From: Cepaea nemoralis
Lineage: Eukaryota > Mollusca > Gastropoda > Stylommatophora > Helicidae
Direction of reading: 5' to 3'
Length of the DNA: 64,000 nt
Assembly: GCA_014155875.1 (NCBI GenBank)
Contig: JACEFZ010015104.1
Location: 62,001 to 126,000, forward strand
Shown: piece after piece, positions 23,148 to 32,867 of the stretch
Numbering within the stretch: position 1 is the first letter of the stretch
Layout: every line of letters begins with the position of its first letter
Program-made: the position numbers and the translations under genes
The notes under the pieces: model-generated
Told to the model about the DNA's origin: nothing
Database searches by the model: none
Seen by the model: the letters and a program-made list of their open reading frames with translations, nothing else

Positions 23148-23380
23148 AGTTGCATATCCTTTACAGGAAGTTGCAGTCAATACCAGCATTTTACTGCTGT
23201 TGTTGATGTCTTGGCAAGTTTTACGTTCAGTAGTTTTCCATTGCTTTCTAAACGACCGGCTCCCATACCAACACGTTAAAACCAGCGCGACACGGTCTGC
23301 TGCCAAATCGGTCATCGCTCTGTTTCGAACGCAGGTAAGCGGCATTACGAATCGTGCCAGCAACGTCATCGTCACGGAGT
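23148..23380 (-). repeat. SINE family C copy
   Basis: Head at right (GTCATCGTCACGGAG reversed). T8 precedes it at 23138-23146, which is the A-tail on the other strand. Confidence 0.75.
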
Positions 23381-23831
23381 CTTTTCCAGTAAGGCATAAG
23401 AACGGGTGAGAAGAATACAAAGATGGAACAAAAAATGAGAACAATGAAGAGACAATGAAAATTTGAAATACATTTTTGAAATACAATACAATTTGAAATT
23501 CATTTTCAAATCATTTCTGATACTGATGAACCTCAATGAAGAGATGTCTAACTGCCCAATCTTTTCTCTTGGTCTCCCTGTGGCGCCGCACTCCATTGAA
23601 CGACCTTTGAGTTGTTTTGGTTGGAAAAAGTAAAACTGCCTCTGCTGTGGATTGAACCTCACCCACTGGCATGACAGACATTTGCACTAGCTGCACTACC
23701 ACCGCTGCACAATCTTCATTTGTCCTGTCTGAGTAGCAAGGAATTCATCATAACCTATGTATCCTTCATAAACATGATTAAAGGGACTTAAGTACATTGT
23801 GTGACAACGTTCAAGGGGCATAACTGGAGAC

Positions 23832-24115
23832 TGGCACCTTGCCGTCTTGACAGACGATAGATTCTGGGCTGAATTTAGAGACCATGTGTTGTGCATACAG
23901 CATGATCCCTCTCTCGGCCTGCCTTGTTTACTCCAGAGGAAAGGCAATACCTATGCATCTGGAACAAGACAAGCTGTCGAATCAGCAAATCAATGCTCTA
24001 ACTGTCCGCCTGTAAGAGCTTCCATCCTAGACCAGTTGCCGACCAAGGCTTAGGGTCTGGTTTGCCTTGCCATGACATTTATTCTTTAGGTTGCATTTCC
24101 TTAAGAAGGATAACA
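23832..24115 (+). repeat. SINE family E copy, near full length
   Basis: The longest family E copy: GCACCTTGCCGTCTTGACAG through GCCATGACATTTATTCTTTAG and TTTCCTTAAGAAGGATAAC. Confidence 0.75.
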
Positions 24116-24142
24116 CTTTATGGTAAATAATTGTGTACTAAT

Positions 24143-24717
<575 letters not shown>

Positions 24718-24869
24718 AAAAAAAAAATAAAAAAAAATAAAAAAAAAGCGAATGACCACAAAATATAAGTAAGAAACTCCACGTAAGTAAGGATATACGC
24801 AACTACCAGCGAACGCTTCGCCACAAGTCTTTATTTAAAAAAGAAAAGAATACTTAGGTAGAAACCTGA

Positions 24870-25589
24870 AAATGCATCTTAATCATATAGCATGTCCGGT
24901 CCAGAACATCACTCTCATAAGGGCTTGCGCGAAAACTTTCTCGATCTCTGGCCATTTCTCTTACCTCACGCACCCTCGTGCCGAAGATGTCATGTGCCCA
25001 TCTTCGTGCTGGCCCACACCCACTCTTCTTCAAGGAACCGTGCCTTTCATCATCGAAATATTACAATCACAAATAAGTTCTTCTTTTTTTCTTCTCGTCA
25101 TCGTTGTCTCTTCTTCTTCTGCAACCAACGTTTGTCCTTTGTCTATTCCAGCATGACTCACAAACAGGACGGTTCCCTTGAGGTTTTCACCGTTCTCCTA
25201 GAGTTTGTCTCGCAGGGTCGCTCCAGTCTGCCAGATTTTCCCGTTCACTTCGGCGAAGTCAGGACAGTGTTGTAGGACATATTGTGGGTTTTGCCTGTTT
25301 GCTCCAACACCTGCAAGAGACCGAGTCATGGAGACCCATTTGGTAGAGAGGTGCTCCGAGATAATGTCCTGTTTTGAGTCTGCTGATTTTGATCAATAAG
25401 TGATCAATGTCTTTCAACGAATACCACAAACAACACCATACATTTCCGGAACTTAATTGACTATTCTTATTTTCCCTTTTTCGTCGATAATGACTACGGA
25501 CGAAACGTTACTTTGTATCTGTGTATATCTTTGCTTTCGTAGAGCTTCGTATTGTTGAGTCCATTCCCTTTTCGGCATCATAGCTCACA
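24870..25589 (-). pseudogene. RNase H-LINE C-terminal part
   Basis: Minus frames include LKTGHYLGAPLYQMGLHDS, then PQYVLQHCPDFAEVNGKIW and QTGATLRDKL. This is the zinc-finger-like C-terminus after RNase H in Jockey/I-type LINEs. It has stops and sits head-to-head with the next LINE. Confidence 0.6.
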
Positions 25590-26207
25590 AACACATATAC
25601 AGATTTCTCATGTATCGACATTGTCGAGATAAGATAGACAAGCGGTTGCCAATGATATGCAGGGCGAACTAGATCGAATTTCCTCATGGTGTGCTGATGC
25701 TGATGCCCTTGTCAACCCTGCAAAGGCATCGGATACATGGTTCTCCCTAAACAACCATATTGTGAACACAGACCTGCCGGCAGTAAGAATGGATGGGAAC
25801 ATTTTGAGTAGAACCCAGTCAATGACATATCTTGGCTTGAGGCTTGATCGAAGCTTGTCTTTCAGAGATCATGTCAATTATGTCATAGCGAAATCTCGAA
25901 AAGGTTTTTGAGCAATGAGAGTCATAGCGACTGCCAATATCGAGCAAAGACTGCTAATACTTCTGTTCCAAGGACTGGTGCTTTCACCCATCGAGTATGC
26001 CCTGGCCATCCTCAATGTCAGCCCTACACAGATTGGAAGACTTGAAAAGGTACACAACGAAGCTATGCGCATCATTATGGGCTGCACGAGAGACACCAGC
26101 TGTGTAGCAATGAGATACCTCCTTGACTTCCCGACAATGAACCACAGGATCAAGATCTAGAGAGCTCGTACATACTTAAAAATAAGTGCAGATGAGCAGC
26201 ACCCTCT
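25590..26207 (+). pseudogene. LINE RT part, left half of copy split by Gypsy element
   Basis: The frames read MQGELDRISSWCADADALVN, MTYLGLRLDRSLSF and VLSPIEYALAILN, the RT thumb of an RNase H LINE. The active-site YADD region near 25595 is degraded to YTDF. Stops at 25909 and 26158 break it. Its next residues (EQHPL then HDAIF) are 8.3 kb away at 34528, which proves the Gypsy insertion lies inside this ORF. Confidence 0.75.
26203..26207. repeat. Gypsy target-site duplication, left (CCTCT)
   Basis: CCTCT directly precedes the 5' LTR and recurs at 34523-34527. Five bp is the usual Gypsy length. Confidence 0.9.
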
Positions 26208-27835
26208 TGTCACAAAATGAAACCGTGTGTTTATCCGGTTGATTATTACAGAGGATTTTCGGATTAAGCGGACGATCGACCTGCGACATCTATTTGTACT
26301 AACAGAGTAAACACAGTTGTACAGGTTACATCGTGTCAGCCCATAAACACATTTGGTGGTGAGGGAGAAGGATATGGAATGGTTCCGTTTGTCATCTATA
26401 CTGCAGGACATCAGACGGAAATGGCTGCTGGGATTGTCACCACGGAACAGAAGAGTGACAAGTTTGTCAACATTTGAATGCAGATGGAAGCCGTGAGATC
26501 ACAGGGGCAGATGTAAAACGGAAGTACCTAGTACGGAAAACAGTGCATCTGTCAATTCTTGGTTTCCGGAACATCAAGATGATTGGCAGCTTGGTATCGA
26601 AACTCTTTGTTGGGAGTTTACAGAAACTAGCTGGCTTGTTTTGAGAATCTAGGCAATTACTGACAACTTTGACAGGATTTAAGCCAGGAAAATAGTTCTT
26701 GACAGGGGATGATTTGCCACTGTGCCACCTGTGTGGGGGAGTAAAGGATATCGTCACGTGGACAACTTTGGTAGTTTGCCATATAAACTCGAGTTGAGAT
26801 CAACTAGGGTGGACTTGAATAATGCTCTAGACAGAGTGCAGGGCACTGCAGTGCCAGTGGAAATAATATCTACCGTGTGTTAATTAGTGACTTAATTTTA
26901 CACGTGCCTATATGGCAGATGTAGATATGATTTATAGGACTGCAGATCCAAGGAAACTCTACAAGTTTTGGGAAAGAATTAAAAAACCCATTCTGAAGAA
27001 CACCAGTTCAAGAGTCAATAAAGTTGCATACAGAAACGTAACTTACGCTAGAAGGAAATTGATTCATCAAAGAGAGTGATGCATACTGATGCACCACACA
27101 GCATCAGACAGTAGTAACGAACCGAGAACCGGCTAAGAGTACCTAGTGTTAGTACAGTAACAATTAACATTAGTAATTAGCACTTATGGACTGAGTGGTT
27201 CGATGTGCAACGAGGATGATCTGTCGACTAACTAACTAACTAACTAACTGCGTACACACTGCAAAAGACTTGTGCAGTTTGTTTAGGAACATTAGGAACG
27301 GACATTGTGTAGAGTGCAACCGGTCCCTGATTAACTCTTAATACCACCGGTGTCTATTTCGGATGTTCATGAAATTGGATTACCAGAGGTCTACAGAGGC
27401 AAAGCATTATCCGGCAAGATGGTTCCGGCAACGGGTGAGACGTACTTGTTCTGACGTAACGTGCTGTGGTCTATCTTTGCTGTGATCAGCTGACTGAGTT
27501 GATGTCTGAGAGACAGAGTCTACACACTTTATAGAACACGTCACACATTTTCTTCGCATACACGTCTCATACACGTTACACTTTTATTTTAATAAATTAA
27601 TCTTTATTAATTTCTAGAAGCAAGAGTTGTTGAGTATGTTGCGTTGGGGAAGTATGAGAAGGGGGCATAGTACGACAGTGTGAGAGTGATAGGAAAAGGT
27701 GTCCATAGGCTGAGGGAGTGTGTTGGACGGAAGCTGGTGGATTCTCCAGAATATTGAGGGGAAAAAAAATAATATTATAATGTGGGTGTCGGATCTCCTC
27801 ACTCCAGGGACGACACTTTAAAGGAGGACACGACA
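26208..27835 (+). repeat. Gypsy 5' LTR
   Basis: 1628 bp, TG...CA ends. It contains TATATAAA-like CCATATAAACTC at 26779-26790 and AATAAA at 27591-27596 followed by TCTTTATT. A (CTAA)n run at 27228-27249 closes a segment that recurs inverted at 35617-35680. Compared with the 3' LTR it lacks 26 bp after 26945, between two CAG triplets. It therefore looks like a deletion by microhomology. Confidence 0.95.
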
Positions 27836-27839
27836 TTAT

Positions 27840-27857
27840 TGGGGGCTCGTCCGGGAT
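27840..27857 (+). promoter_or_regulatory. Primer-binding site, tRNA-Pro type
   Basis: TGGGGGCTCGTCCGGGAT lies four bases after the 5' LTR. It is the 18-nt complement of the tRNA-Pro 3' end, the same primer site used by many gammaretroviruses. It primes minus-strand DNA synthesis. Confidence 0.85.
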
Positions 27858-27866
27858 ATTGGGACT

Positions 27867-28010
27867 GCGGGATCTCTCGTAAACGGAATCCTTGGACAGC
27901 GGGATCTCCCGTAAACGGAATCCTTGGACAGCGAGATCTCCTGCAAGCAGGAACGTTTGACAGGGGGATCTTCTGACAACGGGGTCCTTTGACACGGGAT
28001 CCTTAGTTAT
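27867..28010 (+). repeat. About 32-bp tandem repeats in Gypsy leader
   Basis: Four imperfect units of the type GGGATCTC-CGTAAACGGAATCC-TTGGACAGC lie between primer site and gag. Each could form a small stem (GGATC...GATCC). This is where a packaging or dimer signal would be expected; the role is inferred. Confidence 0.7.
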
Positions 28011-28300
28011 AGGAGGGAGATATCATTTTGGAGAATCCAGCTAGAGTGAATGTGGATAGGGGTTAGGACTAATATCTTACCTGTTCACACTTCACACGTC
28101 TGCATAGGTCTGTGGTCCTGATTCTACTCTTGTCACTGAGTGAATGTACTGTGTGTGGTAATATCTAGATTTATAGTACTTGTTCATATATCGGTATAGT
28201 AATTTGCAGTTATATTGTACTAGACCTGCTAGCTTACCTCTCTGTATAATGGCCACCCCTAAACTTAGCACGTTAGAATTAAAGGCAAGGGGGGGAAGAA

Positions 28301-31300
28301 ATGGGATTGGCTGGGTCTTCTCTAACGGATTACATACAGGAAGTGGAGAGAGAGTATCGTCAAGCGGAACGGGAAGAGCGAAAGGCCGAGTTGGAATTGA
28401 GAAGGGAAGCTGAGCAAGCAGCTAGGAAATTGGAAGCTGAGCAAGCAGCTAGGAAATTTGAAGCTGAGCAAGCAGCTAGGAAATTAGAAGCTGAACAGGA
28501 AGCACAGAAAAGGGAGCACGAGTACCGGATGAGGGAACTCGAGTTGAAGAGTCAATCTAATGGAGAAACTGAGGGAGCAGTTGGAGGTTCCTCCATCCCA
28601 GGATCAACACCAGTAGGTGGACATGGGTACCATGCTATGAAGTTTCCTTTAGCGGTCTACGAGGAGGACAAAGAGAAGATTGACCAATACCTTCAACGCT
28701 TCGAGGCTATGTCAGTTGCTATGGGTCTGGAGCGTAACAAATGGAATCTTAAGCTATCCCAGGGATTACGCGGGACGGGATACGAGGTTTATACTCGCCT
28801 GCCACCAGGACATGAGAACAATTATGATGAGTTAAAGACGGCTCTGCTGAAACGATTCGAGGTTACGTCACATACCTACCGGAAAAAATTTCGAGCAGCG
28901 AAACGAGAACCGGGAGAGTTGTTTGCCGCCTACAGTTTGCGTCTTAAATCTTATCTCCATAAGTGGATGGATTTGGCTGGGTTCGCACATGACTATGAGA
29001 GTCTGGAAGAGCTCATGGTGGTCGACCAGCTGAAGAAGCAAATGTCTAAACCTCTCAGGACGTTCCTGGGAGAACAAGGAGCGGAACGTATTGACCTCGT
29101 GAATAAATTAGCAGAACGGTTCGTCGAGGTACATGGGGAGGCAGGGGAGAACCTTTCCACCAACACCAAAAGTCAAGAGAAACATGACAAGAAGAAAGCC
29201 AAAAACTCAGGAACCAAAAAGTGGGAACCTTATGTGCAAAAATCAGAGGATAATTCAGAGAAGAAGAAGGAGGGAAGCAAGAGCACTTCAAGCTCTACAC
29301 CTAAACGACCGTGGTCGGAGAAGTGGTGTTCAATTTGTAAGTCACCCTCTCACAATACGAGGGACTGCAAATCGAAGGCTAAGAACCCTCACTTTGCAGC
29401 ATGTCAAGTGACTTCCAAGGAGGTTGTCACGGAAAATGCCAAGGTCAACAAGGAAGCTCGCCACCAGGAGCGCTCATTCAAGTCCGACAATAGAAAATCT
29501 AGGACAGGGAAATGGTGCAACCAATGTCAGTCAAACACGCACAATGCTATTGACTGCAGGGGAAAGTCAGGAGACACTCAATTCGTCGTGTGCTCAGGGA
29601 AACCTAAGGTGGAGCCCACCGAACAGGTCGAGGCCGAGGAAGAGACTCCAGACCAGGAAAAACCACCTGTAGTGGAATTGGTAGAGGTTAACGGTCGTCA
29701 AGTGGAGTGTTTATACGACACAGGACTGGACGGGGAGGCCGTGATTTCTGCGGATCTGGTACATCCAGAACAATTCACAGGTGAAACATTGGATATACAG
29801 CCTGCACAGAAGAGTGCTGTAGTCATGAAGTTGCCCATTGCTAATGTGGAGATTCGGTCACGGTACGTCACCGGCACCATCAAGGCCGCTGTATTGACCG
29901 ATCCCATTTTTCCAGTCATCCTAGGTTGCCGGTATGTCTTTCTGGGAATGCCCAGGGAGCCAATCCATATGGGAGCAATGCAGACTCGCTCTCAGACGAA
30001 AACGGAAGAGGCAGACGCAATTGTGACTAACCCAATGCCGGGGGAGCTACGAACTGCCCAGAGTGAGGATGATACTTTACGTCCTTGCTACAAAAAGCTG
30101 CAGAAAAGTGCTGATCCACCAGGACGGGGGCAGTACTACATGAAGAATAGGATACTCTACAGGAGAGCAGGAAGGGGAGACAACCTATACGGTCAGTTGG
30201 TCGTCCCGAAAGCTTATCGGTCCCAGATTCTTCATATGGGGCATACCATCTCCTTTAGTGGACACATGGGTATTGCCGCCACCATGCAGCGGATTTCCTG
30301 CCACTACTATTGGCCGGGAATGACAGATGATGTGCGTCGGTATGTGAAGTCATGCCCTGAGTGCCAGAGGGTGGCACCGAAACACTGGACAGCACCGGTG
30401 ATGTTGGGTGAGATGCCCATCATGAACTCTCCTTTCGAGAGGGTAGCCATCGATATCGTGGGTCCACTTCCCAGGACTAGGAAGAGGAACATGTATATAC
30501 TCACAATGGTGGATTGCTGTACAATGTGGGGTGAAGCCATACCGTTGACCACGATTGACTCGAAAAGAGTGGCGGACGCACTGATGGAGGCCTTTACCAG
30601 ATTAGGCTTTCCGGATCAAATTCTGACGGACAATGGATCTCAGTTTTGTGGAAAACTCATGGAGGAGGTATTTAGGGTGTTTCACTCTAACCACATACAT
30701 ACCAGCCCTTACCACCCTCAAGCCAATGGACAAGTAGAGCGTTTCAACGGCACGTTGATGACAATGCTCAGGAAACTAGCGCAGGAAAAACCTGATAGGT
30801 GGGATGAATATATCCCAGCAGCACTCTTTGCCTATCGGGAAGTTCCTCATGGCTCAACAGGACTACCACCCGCTACGTTGCTGTTTGGTCGTCCAATCAA
30901 AGGACCGTTGGAAGCCATGTTGAGGAGTTGGACTGAAGAGGGGACGTCAGAAGAAGTGATCTCATCCTATCAATACGTGGAGGAACTGAAAGAAAAACTC
31001 CATAAGGGATGGACTCTGGCAAATCAAAACTTGAAAAAGGCCAGGAAAAGACATGCGGCTTACTACAACCGTAGGTCTAAAGACAGATCTCTAGAGGTAG
31101 GAGATAAAGTCTTGTTGCTACTCCCAACGGGAAACAACAAACTGGAGATAGGTTGGCAAGGACCATTTCCCGTGGAAAGGGTAATATCCAGAACCAACTA
31201 TCAAATCCGGATCCGGGGAAAGTCGAAGATTTTCCATATCAATCTCTTGCGGAAATACGAAGAGAGACCCGGAGACAAGGCAGCTCACCTCATGGCAATG

Positions 31301-32803
31301 GCAGTTGCAGTGGAGACAGAAGTGGGAACCAGCGAGGGCAGGGAATATCCCTTGGTACACCAGGAAACCTATAGGGATGTGCAAGTGAACCCTGATCTGA
31401 CCTCCCAGGAGAGGGAAAGGATAACCCAGGTTCTCAAGTCTCATAAGGAGATACTGACTGATAAACCTGGACGAACGAGGTTGGTTGAGTTCGAGATGAC
31501 TTTGACCACACAGGAGCCTGTTCGCCAAAAGGTTTACCCAGTGCCATTCTCTAAAGAAAAGGCCCTGGAGGAGGAAATAAAAAAACTGCTGGAGGATGAC
31601 GTGATTGCACCATCCACATCCCCATACAATGCGGGGGTAGTTTTGTTACGCAAACCAAGTGGAGAACACAGGTTGTGTATAGATTACCGACTTCTGAACA
31701 GTCATACACAGTTTCAGGTGGAACCTTTGCCGAATCCAACTCAGTTATTCGCTAGGCTCCATAAGGCTCGGTACTTTTCAAAGGTGGATCTGAGTCGGGG
31801 GTACTATCAGATACCAGTCAAACCGGAGATTCGACCACTGTTAGCTTTCAGTACACCCAGTGGACACTACGAATTCAAGGTCATGCCCTTTGGACTCAGC
31901 AATGCACCTAGTGTGTTTACACGCATGATGAGGACTTTACTAGATCCGTTACAGGATCCGTCCATCATCTCATTCATGGATGATATTCTGATTTCCAGTG
32001 ACAGCTTGGATGACCACTTACAATCCTTGGAGAGAGTGTTTAATAGACTCAAGGAAGCAGGGCTTACTGCTCGTCCAACCAAGTGCATGATTGGTTACCA
32101 GACTCTGGAATTTCTAGGTCACACCATCACTCCAGGACACATTGTTCCAGAAGAGAAGAACCTGGAGAAAATCAGAAATGCACCAAGGCCAAAAACGAAG
32201 AAGGATGTGCGATCTTTTCTCTCGTTGTGTGGGTTCTACCACAAATTTATCCCACATTTCACTGAACTGGGAGCTCCGTTGACGGAAACCTTGAAAAAGG
32301 GATTACCGGATCAAATCATTTGGACACCAGAATGTGAGAATGCCTATAGTCAGTTAAAGGAGGCCTTGGTCAGCAAACCTGTATTACAGCTCCCTGACCT
32401 TTCCAAACCATTTGTGTTGAGAACGGATGCGAGTGCGATTGGAATTGGAGCCGCTTTGTTACAGGAAGGAAAAGACGATGCTTCGGTTTTGAAACCTGTG
32501 GCATACGCAAGTAAGAAACTTCTACAGGCGGAGAGGAATTATTCAACCGTCGAGAGAGAATGCTTGTCCCTCGTATGGGCAGTGCAAAAATTTCAGCCAT
32601 ATTTGTATGGAGTTAAGTTTCGGGTCCAGTCAGATCATCAGCCCCTGATGTTCCTGGCTACTTCTCAGAAGCTCAACGCACGTTTGATGCGGTGGTCGTT
32701 GTTACTTCAACCGTATAATTTCACAGTAGAGTACATTCCTGGGAAGGAAAATGTTGGAGCGGATTTCTTGTCAAGACACCCAGCTCCTGAAGAAGAAGAA
32801 TGA
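28301..32803 (+). CDS. Gag-Pol polyprotein: gag, protease, integrase, RT, RNase H
   Basis: 1500 residues, one frame. The N-terminus is a Glu/Lys/Ala coiled coil with a repeated LEAEQAARK block (about 20-90), then a retrotransposon capsid domain (about 115-290). Two CX2CX4HX4C zinc knuckles follow (343-356 and 406-419). The aspartic protease has DTG at 473-475. The integrase has an HH-CC finger (His648, His655, Cys685, Cys688) and catalytic D718, D777, E813 with the expected 35-residue D-E gap. A GPF module follows near 950. RT has FMDD (catalytic pair 1227-1228), and RNase H has its first Asp at 1376. Gag and Pol are fused without a stop or shift. An upstream ATG at 28249 is out of frame across a G7 run (28289-28295), so the true gag start is uncertain. 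Confidence 0.93.
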   Translation: MGLAGSSLTDYIQEVEREYRQAEREERKAELELRREAEQAARKLEAEQAARKFEAEQAARKLEAEQEAQKREHEYRMRELELKSQSNGETEGAVGGSSIPGSTPVGGHGYHAMKFPLAVYEEDKEKIDQYLQRFEAMSVAMGLERNKWNLKLSQGLRGTGYEVYTRLPPGHENNYDELKTALLKRFEVTSHTYRKKFRAAKREPGELFAAYSLRLKSYLHKWMDLAGFAHDYESLEELMVVDQLKKQMSKPLRTFLGEQGAERIDLVNKLAERFVEVHGEAGENLSTNTKSQEKHDKKKAKNSGTKKWEPYVQKSEDNSEKKKEGSKSTSSSTPKRPWSEKWCSICKSPSHNTRDCKSKAKNPHFAACQVTSKEVVTENAKVNKEARHQERSFKSDNRKSRTGKWCNQCQSNTHNAIDCRGKSGDTQFVVCSGKPKVEPTEQVEAEEETPDQEKPPVVELVEVNGRQVECLYDTGLDGEAVISADLVHPEQFTGETLDIQPAQKSAVVMKLPIANVEIRSRYVTGTIKAAVLTDPIFPVILGCRYVFLGMPREPIHMGAMQTRSQTKTEEADAIVTNPMPGELRTAQSEDDTLRPCYKKLQKSADPPGRGQYYMKNRILYRRAGRGDNLYGQLVVPKAYRSQILHMGHTISFSGHMGIAATMQRISCHYYWPGMTDDVRRYVKSCPECQRVAPKHWTAPVMLGEMPIMNSPFERVAIDIVGPLPRTRKRNMYILTMVDCCTMWGEAIPLTTIDSKRVADALMEAFTRLGFPDQILTDNGSQFCGKLMEEVFRVFHSNHIHTSPYHPQANGQVERFNGTLMTMLRKLAQEKPDRWDEYIPAALFAYREVPHGSTGLPPATLLFGRPIKGPLEAMLRSWTEEGTSEEVISSYQYVEELKEKLHKGWTLANQNLKKARKRHAAYYNRRSKDRSLEVGDKVLLLLPTGNNKLEIGWQGPFPVERVISRTNYQIRIRGKSKIFHINLLRKYEERPGDKAAHLMAMAVAVETEVGTSEGREYPLVHQETYRDVQVNPDLTSQERERITQVLKSHKEILTDKPGRTRLVEFEMTLTTQEPVRQKVYPVPFSKEKALEEEIKKLLEDDVIAPSTSPYNAGVVLLRKPSGEHRLCIDYRLLNSHTQFQVEPLPNPTQLFARLHKARYFSKVDLSRGYYQIPVKPEIRPLLAFSTPSGHYEFKVMPFGLSNAPSVFTRMMRTLLDPLQDPSIISFMDDILISSDSLDDHLQSLERVFNRLKEAGLTARPTKCMIGYQTLEFLGHTITPGHIVPEEKNLEKIRNAPRPKTKKDVRSFLSLCGFYHKFIPHFTELGAPLTETLKKGLPDQIIWTPECENAYSQLKEALVSKPVLQLPDLSKPFVLRTDASAIGIGAALLQEGKDDASVLKPVAYASKKLLQAERNYSTVERECLSLVWAVQKFQPYLYGVKFRVQSDHQPLMFLATSQKLNARLMRWSLLLQPYNFTVEYIPGKENVGADFLSRHPAPEEEE

Positions 32804-32851
32804 ATCATCTGGATTAAACTCACGGTGGAGAAGAGTGAGATGGACTACTCT

Positions 32852-32867
32852 CTTAGGAGGGGGCCTA
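32852..32867 (+). promoter_or_regulatory. Polypurine tract region
   Basis: AGGAGGGGG (32855-32863) lies four bases before the 3' LTR and would prime plus-strand synthesis. The CCTA between tract and LTR is slightly unusual. Confidence 0.65.

Noticed and set aside
26157..26757. Antisense ORFs in the LTR (also at 32865-33417)
   Set aside because: Duplicated because the LTR is duplicated. No motif, and coding potential is not supported.
26940..26960. The 26-bp LTR difference as a spliced intron
   Set aside because: Edges do not give GT...AG with the right junction, and the length is below any usual intron.
28180..28413. Separate small protein from ATG 28249
   Set aside because: It overlaps the gag start out of frame and is better explained by the G7 run.
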